A stretch of DNA of 64,000 nt, taken from Microbulbifer sp. VAAF005 (GTDB lineage: Bacteria; Pseudomonadota; Gammaproteobacteria; Pseudomonadales; Cellvibrionaceae). Positions 1 through 7,347 of this stretch are shown one piece after another. The notes beneath the pieces are model-generated. The model searched no databases. It worked only from the letters and a program-made list of their open reading frames with translations, and was not told the DNA's origin. The position numbers and the translations under genes are program-made. How positions within the stretch are numbered: position 1 is the stretch's first letter; each line of letters opens with the position of its first letter. Where the stretch lies: NCBI RefSeq assembly GCF_030012985.1, contig NZ_CP120233.1, positions 1,302,001-1,366,000 on the forward strand, written 5' to 3'.

Positions 1-193
1 TTTTCTCATACCCCCAAACAAGCCCAGCCACTGGCCGCAGTGCAAGGTTCGCGGCTTTAGCAATAGTCTGAAGACCTTTTCCAATTTCTTTTGCGGCAGG
101 ACTAATAGCATCCTTATAAAGCTCTGGAACTACTGCCCCAACATTTAATGTCTTAGCTGTATCAATAATGTCATTTTCTTCTGTGTCTAACAT
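1..193 (-). CDS. DUF4393 / Abi-alpha domain protein, N-terminal part (runs off the left edge)
   Basis: The first 64 codons of a gene whose remainder lies outside the window. The start is ATG at 193 with GGGAG just upstream. The translated part carries the segment YKDAISPAAKEIGKGLQTIA (residues about 26-45) followed by a GLVWGYEK stretch; this is the usual opening of the DUF4393 (Abi_alpha) family as I remember it. Members are often annotated as abortive-infection related, but their mechanism is not established. Function therefore rests on family resemblance only, and nothing downstream in the window supports a phage-defence island. Confidence 0.6.
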   Translation of the reverse strand, partial: MLDTEENDIIDTAKTLNVGAVVPELYKDAISPAAKEIGKGLQTIAKAANLALRPVAGLVWGYEK

Positions 194-1525
194 AATACTC
201 CCTAGCAGGGAAAATAAATCTGCAGAAAATTTTACTATACTTCTTGTTCAACCAGAATTCATCCAGCCAAACATTAGATCAACCTCCCACCAGTCAAACT
301 AAAATAACTTGACTATCGATTCATCCACCCAAAATCCTTGCAACATGGTTAATCAACAAATATTGCCATATCTCATCAAATTTTCAATACTATTTATCAG
401 ACACAGCATCAATCATATACCCCAAATCTAATTTCTCCTCAGACACCATCAATTTACCTTCTCTCAAATCGATTGTAAGCCACCTATCACTTTATGTTAT
501 CGAAAAATATTCGGCCACATTTCCTATTAAGCGCCTTGAGCTTGAACTTTAAATACATTGACATTTAAGATAACCATCTAAACCCACCAAGATCAGGCCT
601 TTTTATATTTTCTATAACCCCCACCTTTTTACAGGGACACCCTCTCAATTAACGAAAATTGATATTAAAGTAAAACGCACTTTAAACTAATATTACTCAT
701 AACTTAGGGCAACTATTAAATGACCAATTAAAGTTTTTATACTTTTCCAGACCCCCAGGTATATCTCCATATATTTCCACCCTCTGATTGAGTATTCTAC
801 CTTACTCACCCCCTCCCTTAGGTATTTATTAGCTTGCTCAATATATAATTAAAATCGACGCTTACGTATTCTCCCACCTTCATTTGCAAAGCTTTCCTCC
901 GCCATCCAGAAACCGAGAAAAGTAAACGGAATATAAAACCATAGAAGCACGAACTTTTCTTTAGTAGCGATGCCACAAATGCAGACGTAAAGCCGCCGAC
1001 AACCTATACGAATACATCTAGATAGCAGATACCGCCGCTACTTAATGGATGCCTATAACCGTATCTTTTGTACCACACATCTTAGCTATCCTAATATTTT
1101 TTTAAGCAATAAACGAAATTAAGCGCGGGCAGCCTGACGGGAAATCGCTTTTATAGCTGGAACTGGTTCAATCAGTCAACTAAAGTCCATCAGTCTATTT
1201 AATTCCACAGCATTTAAAAACTTATTACTCAAAGAGATACCACCAGCAGTGCTTTCCCTGCTTGTAAAAGACAGGATCTTCCACAAACACATCCCATATC
1301 TACGACTCCTAAAGAACAAGAAGATATATATACGGAAATTTCCAGTAAAAAATAAAAATCCTTTCGACCAATCATTCAGATTGGATACAATACGTATAAG
1401 CACCCTAAAAGGAACAAAATTAAAATCGATAGGTTGCCTTCAAATTCAACTCTTTTAAGTCTAATGAAAATTCCCTATAAAATAATTCAGATCAGAGTAT
1501 CCGAACGGTCGTTAACTTTTGTTTG
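194..1525. other. AT-rich stretch with no recognisable gene
   Basis: About 1.3 kb of low-GC sequence. Two opposed open frames near 1176-1458 overlap each other, have no good ribosome binding site and no recognisable motif, so they look like chance frames. I see no tRNA, strong hairpin terminator or insertion-sequence ends. Confidence 0.5.
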
Positions 1526-1777
1526 CTAAAGGTTATGCCCATTGTACCTGGCTTCATTGATCGTCCAGATTATGCCAGCCAAAAGATAACCAGAAGCAAG
1601 GCAGCCTAATAATACCGGCAATGTCTCCATGCTGAAAACAGGCTAATTATTAGCCAGCTGCCTTGATAAAAATCCCGGGAAAATAAACAAACAACCTGCC
1701 GCCAGCATCCCTCTCGTCAATACAAAATAAAGCGACCCTTTAGTACGAATCTTTTCCCATCTTTCTTTCGACTTCAT
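1526..1777 (-). pseudogene. Small two-segment membrane protein gene interrupted by an in-frame TAG
   Basis: Reading from ATG 1777 gives a basic start (MKSKERWEKIRTKG) and a hydrophobic segment, then TAG at 1645-1643. Without any frame change the same frame continues through VFSMETLPVLLGCLASGYLL and ends INEARYNGHNL before TAG at 1528-1526. Together the halves make about 83 residues with a charged N-terminus, two membrane segments and a polar C-terminus, a layout I recall from small bacterial membrane proteins starting 'KKKWEKIRKKGKW'. The simplest reading is a gene broken by one substitution. A methionine four codons after the stop could allow restart of the second half. Function unknown. Confidence 0.5.
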
Positions 1778-1867
1778 TGCAGATCTCTACCCTTGAAAAT
1801 TAAGACCTTCAGCAGTGGGAAATTACAGATCCAAAAGATTCGTAATTTCCCCGATCACCTAGATTTG

Positions 1868-2290
1868 TTAGGAATGTATTACCACAGTTTTGGATAGATA
1901 ATCGTGAAACCCCCGCTTCTTGCTATCCCACCCCACCCAGAAATAGCCCAGGCATAAAGGAATCATTGAGATAAAGTAGCCAACGTACCTTAAAGAGTAC
2001 TTAAGAAGCCCTGGAGGCTCGTGCGATTCCGCATCTACAACCTTAATACCACAAACCATTTTACCTGGAGTAGCCTGCCATTTTTGCCAAAACCAGAGCA
2101 CAAGTATGGCAGGCAGAATAAATTGGGAAAAAAGATATAGAGCTATGTAGGCAGCGCTGTCCGCCTCAAGATATTCACCCCATATCACAATTATAATTGG
2201 AGTAAACATGACCACTGTCAGCCACATAGAATCAACCATGTTTGCAGCAAACCGCAACCAAAACCCTGCATATTTTTTATCATCCACCAC
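1868..2290 (-). CDS. RDD family membrane protein
   Basis: A 140-residue protein with the RDD-domain layout: the near-N-terminal signature AGFWLRFAANMVDSMWL (residues about 8-24, the place of the name-giving R and D residues), two or three hydrophobic segments, then GKMVCGIKVVDAE (about 79-91) and a closing GWDSKKRGFHDYLSKT motif. RDD proteins are inner-membrane proteins of mostly unknown role; some members have been linked to ion exchange. Translation probably starts at GTG 2290, with AAGGA about ten bases upstream; GTG 2287 is an alternative. It stands alone beside the broken small membrane-protein gene. Confidence 0.8.
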   Translation of the reverse strand: MVDDKKYAGFWLRFAANMVDSMWLTVVMFTPIIIVIWGEYLEADSAAYIALYLFSQFILPAILVLWFWQKWQATPGKMVCGIKVVDAESHEPPGLLKYSLRYVGYFISMIPLCLGYFWVGWDSKKRGFHDYLSKTVVIHS

Positions 2291-2709
2291 TTACCATTCC
2301 TTCATTAATTTTTACATTCATATCATTATATTAAAACCGAATCATTATTGTATCACTTGTTACAACACTCAAAGAAGGATAAACCAGCAATCAGTTAAAA
2401 GCCCAACAACTAATAATTGGTACAAAATATACAAGTAAATACGCCAAGCTGAGCTTGACCCCAGCTATTGACAATTTACAGGATCAACAAACTGAACTCG
2501 AAAGAGATGTATTTGGAAGAATAAATGAAAGCCCCAAAATACTTCCAACTTAAGGCTATCTATATCAGCCAACTCTATAATCTAGGCATTTAACAAACAA
2601 CTTCTCTACTTTAGATATCAAGAATCAGCCTGATCAACACCGATGAGAATATAGATTTTCCAAAAAACACAGCAAAAAACGACACCTTTCCCCATATGGA
2701 ATTCATCAT
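2291..2709. other. Intergenic, no gene seen
   Basis: AT-rich 419-bp gap between the MaoC gene end and the RDD gene. Only a chance plus-strand frame that runs out of the RDD gene is present; no strong hairpin or promoter stands out. Confidence 0.5.
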
Positions 2710-3228
2710 TCAATATCCAGCCGCCTCATAAGGGCCAAAATTTTTTCGGTACACTAACAGTGTTCGCTTATACGAACAGACCTGTTCACCGTGCTGATTT
2801 TGAGCCCGCGAGCATATATTGAGTAGCCCTTGGTCTGGCCGCGATTTTGACTCTCGCTTGGATAGTATCTCAGACTCAAAGTAGAGCGTATCTCCGACAA
2901 AAACAGGCTGGAACTCACAATCAACCATCTCTAAATTTGCAACAACTTTGCCAAATGTCTTTGTTGTGTGTGCCATAGCACTAAGGACAAAAATTTCTAA
3001 AACACGCGCTCTACTACCATACACTCGGTGCGCATAAACCTGATCTGTAATAAATGGTGTAAGATCAAATGAATGAAGCGCATAGTTAGTGCAGCTAGCC
3101 TCAGTAAATGTTCTCCCAGGGCGATGTTCAAATACCTGCCCCACTTCGAAATCTTCGAAATCGATGCCTACAGTTTCTACGTAAACATTTTTTTCAACTT
3201 CTCGCAAAAAGTTAAATGATTCTTTCAT
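2710..3228 (-). CDS. MaoC-like acyl-CoA hydratase, paralogue 1
   Basis: 172 residues with a single hot-dog fold of the MaoC type. It opens with DFEDFEVGQVFEHRPGRTFTE, has the C-terminal MaoC segment FVGDTLYFESEILSKRES, then NQHGEQVCSYKRTLLVY and ends EAAGY. It is clearly paralogous to the gene just upstream, which shares the DFEDF.VGQVF.HRPG opening and the GDTLY.ESEIL segment. The family hydrates C4-C5 unsaturated acyl-CoAs such as itaconyl-, mesaconyl- or crotonyl-CoA. The active-site region is less canonical here (TNYALHSFD) than in paralogue 2. It is the last gene of a three-gene leftward run, 35 bp after paralogue 2; substrate not determinable from sequence. Confidence 0.75.
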   Translation of the reverse strand: MKESFNFLREVEKNVYVETVGIDFEDFEVGQVFEHRPGRTFTEASCTNYALHSFDLTPFITDQVYAHRVYGSRARVLEIFVLSAMAHTTKTFGKVVANLEMVDCEFQPVFVGDTLYFESEILSKRESKSRPDQGLLNICSRAQNQHGEQVCSYKRTLLVYRKNFGPYEAAGY

Positions 3229-3263
3229 CGAAACTACCTAAACGGAGACGATATGGTTTTACA

Positions 3264-3791
3264 TCAGTAGCCATTAGCTGAGAACGGTAGGTGGTCACGC
3301 TTATAGATCAGCATATCGCAATGCATTTCACAAACAGTCTTTTTATCTTGATTCTTACCATAAATCACAATTCGTACCAACCCAGCATCGGAGTGTTCAC
3401 TACCTGCCTGCACTTCCAAAATTTCACTTTCAGAGTATAAAGTATCACCGCCAAAAGCTGGTGCCACCATGGCAATTTTCCCCCACCCTATAATTTTTTT
3501 CCTCCGATTATATGTTTTCCAGATCAGCCCCATTAACTGCTGAACAGCCAAGGTAGTATCTATCAGTGGTCTACCAAACTCAGTTTGGGCGGTATAACAC
3601 TCATCAAAGTGCAGCATTGCCTGGTTTAATGTATTGATACACTCTTCCTTGTTGTCATGCTGACTTATGGTGACCCCAGGCCTATGCCGAAAAACCTGCC
3701 CCACTTTAAAGTCCTCAAAATCAAGACCATAACGCTCTCTGTAGCGATTATCGCCGGTTTCAATATACGCGGGGAAATAATAGCGGGGCAT
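3264..3791 (-). CDS. MaoC-like acyl-CoA hydratase, paralogue 2 (itaconyl/mesaconyl-CoA hydratase type)
   Basis: 175 residues, MaoC hot-dog hydratase. The stretch INTLNQAMLHFDECYTAQTE followed by FGRPLIDTTL resembles the catalytic region of itaconyl-CoA and mesaconyl-CoA hydratases, where the His-Phe-Asp run carries the acid/base residues. The later FGGDTLYSESEILEV and CDMLIYKRDH segments match the C-terminal part of the fold. It starts at ATG 3791, 56 bp after the CitE-like lyase, and is followed by its paralogue, so the three genes are probably cotranscribed. A hydratase beside a CitE-type lyase is what a citramalyl-CoA or methylmalyl-CoA route needs. Confidence 0.8.
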   Translation of the reverse strand: MPRYYFPAYIETGDNRYRERYGLDFEDFKVGQVFRHRPGVTISQHDNKEECINTLNQAMLHFDECYTAQTEFGRPLIDTTLAVQQLMGLIWKTYNRRKKIIGWGKIAMVAPAFGGDTLYSESEILEVQAGSEHSDAGLVRIVIYGKNQDKKTVCEMHCDMLIYKRDHLPFSANGY

Positions 3792-3847
3792 AGAAACCTC
3801 TTACTTAACCAAAAGGCTCTGGTGAGTTGCGCTCTACAACAGCAACG

Positions 3848-4699
3848 TCACAATCCCTTCGAAGCTGCCACAGTTTTCAATGCCCGCTCAACCACTGGCA
3901 TATCCACCATCTGTCCATCAACTACAAGGACTCCTCCGTGGTTCTTTTCATAGGCTTTCAGTACTCGCTGAGCATGCAATAGCGCTTCACTGGATGGTGC
4001 CAATCCTTGGTGAATCGGTTTAATTTGCCGTGGATGGATGGCTACTTTTCCAGAAAACCCCAGAGCGGAGACCCTCTGCGTTTCCTCCAATAGACGTCTT
4101 TCATCATCCAATTCCAAAAAGGGGCCATCTACAGCATCAATACCGGCAAATGCAGCAGCCTGAACCAGCCGCCCCCGACCATATAGAAGAGCATCCCAAC
4201 TCATATCTGACCCAACAGCCGCACTGTAATCAGCTGCACCAAAGGCCAAACAGACCACCTCCTCTACCTGAGCAATACTCAACGCATTTTCCAAACCTTT
4301 AGGGGATTCAATCAGGGCTATTATTCGAATTGTTTTATGGGAGGGGGCCATAACCTGGCAAAAACCAATCACTTCCTCTGCGGATTGAACCTTGGGAAGA
4401 ATCACAACATCTGGCAGCCGTGGCAGATCTAGCAGCATCAGCATATCCTTGATGCCGCAATCGCTGTCAAGCTGGTTGATTCTCAACGCGCGCTGAGTGG
4501 GAACAATATCTTTTCCTGTAAAGAATTTGACCACCTGCTCCCTTGCGGTGTCTTTATCTTCCAGGGAAACGGCATTTTCCAAATCCACACAGGCAACATC
4601 TGCCCCGCTGGCCACTGCTTTTTCATAGCGATCCGGCCGGGTCGCAGGGACAAACAGGACGCTGCGGAAGTACTTGCTTTTGTTAATGACACTGCCCAT
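3848..4699 (-). CDS. CitE-like acyl-CoA lyase (HpcH/HpaI aldolase family)
   Basis: A 283-residue TIM-barrel lyase of the CitE / malyl-CoA / citramalyl-CoA lyase group. Visible family motifs are RSVLFVPATRPDRYEKAVAS near the N-terminus, CVDLENAVSLEDKDTAR (metal and CoA region), ALRINQLDS, VVILPKVQSAEEV, IRIIALIESPKGLENA (metal-binding Glu) and FGAADYSAAVG, with AIHPRQIKPIHQGL near the end. The frame is open for another 65 codons upstream, but the family start and an AAAGGGTG site favour ATG 4699. It leads the leftward run with the two MaoC genes and is divergent from the CoA-transferase gene. Such enzymes split citramalyl-, methylmalyl- or malyl-CoA into acetyl-, propionyl- or related CoA plus pyruvate or glyoxylate. 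Confidence 0.85.
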   Translation of the reverse strand: MGSVINKSKYFRSVLFVPATRPDRYEKAVASGADVACVDLENAVSLEDKDTAREQVVKFFTGKDIVPTQRALRINQLDSDCGIKDMLMLLDLPRLPDVVILPKVQSAEEVIGFCQVMAPSHKTIRIIALIESPKGLENALSIAQVEEVVCLAFGAADYSAAVGSDMSWDALLYGRGRLVQAAAFAGIDAVDGPFLELDDERRLLEETQRVSALGFSGKVAIHPRQIKPIHQGLAPSSEALLHAQRVLKAYEKNHGGVLVVDGQMVDMPVVERALKTVAASKGL

Positions 4700-4980
4700 C
4701 TGGTGGCACCCTTTCAACAAATTTACAGATAGCCGAATATCCATTCCCGGTGCACTTCTCAACAACCGGATTCCAGACCAATCCAGTAGCTCACCCAAAA
4801 GATTAGCAACTCTGTATTGAATCGCGACATCCACCTTCAGTGAGTCCTGCCTAGCAGCCAGGTCGCCAAAATACGAGTGACCAGTTATTCCCAATATCTA
4901 CCAATTACCCCCCGCGAATTTACAGCTCCTACTCTATGCTGAGGAGTACGGCGTATCTGTATTTAGTGGAATATTCCGAC

Positions 4981-6180
4981 ATGTTACCTCTCTCAGGCTT
5001 GCGGATTGTGGCAGTGGAACAATATGGTGCAGGCCCTTTTGGCACCTTGTATCTGGCAAATTTGGGGGCGGAAATCATTAAGGTCGAAGATATATCCCGT
5101 GGAGGAGATGTAGGCCGTACCGTTGGCCCCTACTTCCTGGAAAGTGAGCCTGGGGATAATAGCAGCCTTTTTTTCCAGGCTTTCAATCACAACAAACGCA
5201 GCTTATCCCTGAATCTTTCTTCACCCCAAGGGCAGGAAATCTTGCACAAATTAATTCTTAGCGCAGATGCCCTGACCGATAACTTACGGGGAGACGTACC
5301 GGGCAAGCTGGGTATTACTTACAAACAACTGGGAAAGCTGAACCCCAAAATTGTTTGCGCCCACTTGACGGCCTACGGCCGGAATGGCGAAAGGGCCAAA
5401 TGGCCAGGGTATGATTACCCCGTGCAGGCGGAAGCAGGATATTTCAAATTAACAGGTGACCCTGACGGTCCGCCCACCCGGTGTGGCTTGTCCTTGGTGG
5501 ATTTATCCACTGGAGTAGCTCTCGCGCTGGCCGTTGTTTCCGGAGTGCTTAGTGCTAGGGAAACTGGCAAGGGTCGAGATATTGATGTCAGTCTTTTTGA
5601 CAACGCTTTATATAATTTAAGTTATGTGGCCATGTGGCAATTAAATGCAGGGCACAACCAAAAGCGGGTGCCGCGATCAGCACACTTTTCCCTGAGCCCT
5701 TGTCAACTTTATAAAACAAAGGACGACTGGATTTACCTGATGTGCAATAAGGAAAAGTTCTGGAAAGCCCTGTGTCAATGTATTGAATATCCGGAATTAG
5801 CTGACGCACCCAAGTTTGTAAATTTTAGGGAGCGTAGGAAAAACCAATCGGAGTTAACTGAAATACTCGATGAGATATTGTCAAAAAAAGATACCGCAGA
5901 GTGGCTAAAAATTTTAGCTGGTCAGGTGCCAGCAGCCCCGGTATATGACGTTGAGCAAGCGCTAACAAACCCCTTTGTTTCCGATACTGACCGCATCCAA
6001 ACAATGCCCAGTGATCACGGCAAGGATATTAAAATACTGGCGCCGTCAATTCGCTGCGATGGAGAGATGGTTAATTTCAAGCGGGCTCCTACCCTGGGAG
6101 AGGACACCAAGGATATCCTGGCTGAGCTTGGCTATTCCGGGGCTGAGATAGCCAAGCTCGCCAAATACGGCATCATTTGA
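4981..6180 (+). CDS. Family III CoA-transferase (CaiB/BaiF)
   Basis: 399 residues from ATG 4981; an in-frame ATG at 4936 is possible but would add 15 untypical residues before the usual LPLSGLRIVAVEQYGAGP opening. The chain has the family's CoA-binding elements (LGAEIIKVED at about 28-37, FNHNKRSLSLNL at about 68-79, GYDYPVQAEAGY at 143-154) and Asp174 in LVDLSTG, the place of the catalytic aspartate that forms the acyl-enzyme anhydride. These enzymes move CoA between carboxylic acids. Divergent from a CitE lyase and two MaoC hydratases, it would fit activation of itaconate or mesaconate, or intramolecular mesaconyl-CoA transfer. Confidence 0.88.
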   Translation: MLPLSGLRIVAVEQYGAGPFGTLYLANLGAEIIKVEDISRGGDVGRTVGPYFLESEPGDNSSLFFQAFNHNKRSLSLNLSSPQGQEILHKLILSADALTDNLRGDVPGKLGITYKQLGKLNPKIVCAHLTAYGRNGERAKWPGYDYPVQAEAGYFKLTGDPDGPPTRCGLSLVDLSTGVALALAVVSGVLSARETGKGRDIDVSLFDNALYNLSYVAMWQLNAGHNQKRVPRSAHFSLSPCQLYKTKDDWIYLMCNKEKFWKALCQCIEYPELADAPKFVNFRERRKNQSELTEILDEILSKKDTAEWLKILAGQVPAAPVYDVEQALTNPFVSDTDRIQTMPSDHGKDIKILAPSIRCDGEMVNFKRAPTLGEDTKDILAELGYSGAEIAKLAKYGII

Positions 6181-6185
6181 AAGAA

Positions 6186-6791
6186 CTATTGATCATCGAG
6201 AACCTGAAAATTCTCTGCCAATAATTGTGCCTGCAATTGTGACCACTGATCCTCGGGAAGTGAAACTGGCACAGTGACGTTACTGGCATATTCCACCTGC
6301 CCGCAATTCCCCAGGTGACGCCCCACTAAAAAGCGCAGGCGGGCTTCCTGGGCAAAATCACAGCGAACCAAAACATGCATCAGGGGAACAAAGGGCTGCA
6401 ATGGAATATCTTGCAGCGCGGCACCTACCGCACCGCGATAGGCACGCATCAAGCCACCCACACCAAGCTTGGTGCCACCAAAATAGCGGGTCACTATAGC
6501 GCCCACATTGCCGACACCCTGCTTCAGCAGCAATTCCAGCATTGGCCGCCCCGCGCTACCACCGGGCTCGCCGTCGTCATCTGCCTGCATTACTTCCGGG
6601 TTGGAAGGATTGCCGATCACCAACGCGGTACAGTGGTGGCTTGCATCGGGATATTGAGCGCGGACAGTTTCCAGCTGCTGCTGAAAAGCCGCTTTATTCT
6701 CTACTGGCCCCAGCCAACAAATAAAACGGCTCTTCTTTTCTTCTGTCTCACTGACAACGGGAGATGAGGGAATCTGATAACTCACCGACAA
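6186..6791 (-). CDS. yigZ: YigZ family protein (IMPACT/UPF0029)
   Basis: 201 residues. The N-terminal IMPACT domain shows KKSRFI, HHCTALVIG, DDGEPGGSAGRPML (about 71-84) and the conserved VTRYFGGTKLGVGGLMRAY run (about 100-118); a smaller C-terminal domain follows. The biochemical role is unclear; eukaryotic IMPACT affects translation control. The start at 6791 lies inside the end of ccmG, a 44-nt overlap. The start is supported because the conserved IPSSPVVSETEEKKSRFI opening lies right after it. It ends 5 bp from the end of the convergent CoA-transferase gene. It is probably translated from the tail of the ccm transcript. Confidence 0.9.
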   Translation of the reverse strand: MSVSYQIPSSPVVSETEEKKSRFICWLGPVENKAAFQQQLETVRAQYPDASHHCTALVIGNPSNPEVMQADDDGEPGGSAGRPMLELLLKQGVGNVGAIVTRYFGGTKLGVGGLMRAYRGAVGAALQDIPLQPFVPLMHVLVRCDFAQEARLRFLVGRHLGNCGQVEYASNVTVPVSLPEDQWSQLQAQLLAENFQVLDDQ

Positions 6792-7332
6792 TATCGTCCC
6801 AGCGCTGGTTTTTTAATTTTTCGTACAAGGGCTGGAGCTTGGTCTGCCAGACTTTATTGTCGACAACGCCAACGTGTTTGCACCGAATAGTCCCTTCGGA
6901 ATCCACCAGGAAAGTTTCCGGCGCACCGAAAACACCGAGGTCCAGAGCCAAACGGCCATCTCTATCGGCGAGGCTATACAAGTAGGGATTGTGGAATTTC
7001 TCCAACCACTTGATTGCTGCCTCATCCTCATCTTTGAGGTTAACGCCAACGATCGGCACACCCTGCTCAGCCAGAGTATTCAAATAGGGGTGCTCTACCC
7101 GGCAAGCTACACACCAAGTGGCCCACACATTCATCAAATGCGGGCCATTGGGAAGATCTTTCTTCTCTACAATTTGGCTGTTATCCGCCACTTTTTGCAA
7201 AGAGAATTCCGGCACCGGTTTATTCAGCAGGGCCGATGGCATTTCCTGTGGATTCAGGTAGAGGCCCCGCCAAAATAACAGGGCCAACACGACAAATATT
7301 ACCAGGGGCAAAAAGAGTTTGAGTCTAGACAT
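6748..7332 (-). CDS. ccmG: CcmG/DsbE thiol:disulfide oxidoreductase of cytochrome c maturation
   Basis: 194 residues: an N-terminal membrane anchor (about 4-25) and a periplasmic thioredoxin fold with the WCVAC active site (Cys74 and Cys77). It keeps the haem-binding cysteines of apocytochrome c reduced. ATG 7332 with AAAGGA just upstream is preferred over the in-frame TTG 7344. It is the last ccm gene of the operon; its end overlaps yigZ by 44 nt. ccmH, which normally follows, is absent here. Confidence 0.93.
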   Translation of the reverse strand: MSRLKLFLPLVIFVVLALLFWRGLYLNPQEMPSALLNKPVPEFSLQKVADNSQIVEKKDLPNGPHLMNVWATWCVACRVEHPYLNTLAEQGVPIVGVNLKDEDEAAIKWLEKFHNPYLYSLADRDGRLALDLGVFGAPETFLVDSEGTIRCKHVGVVDNKVWQTKLQPLYEKLKNQRWDDIVGELSDSLISRCQ

Positions 7333-7347
7333 TATCCTTTCCAACTA

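Noticed and set aside
1176..1458. Two overlapping opposed frames of 75 and 69 codons
   Set aside because: They overlap each other, lack good starts and have no recognisable similarity.
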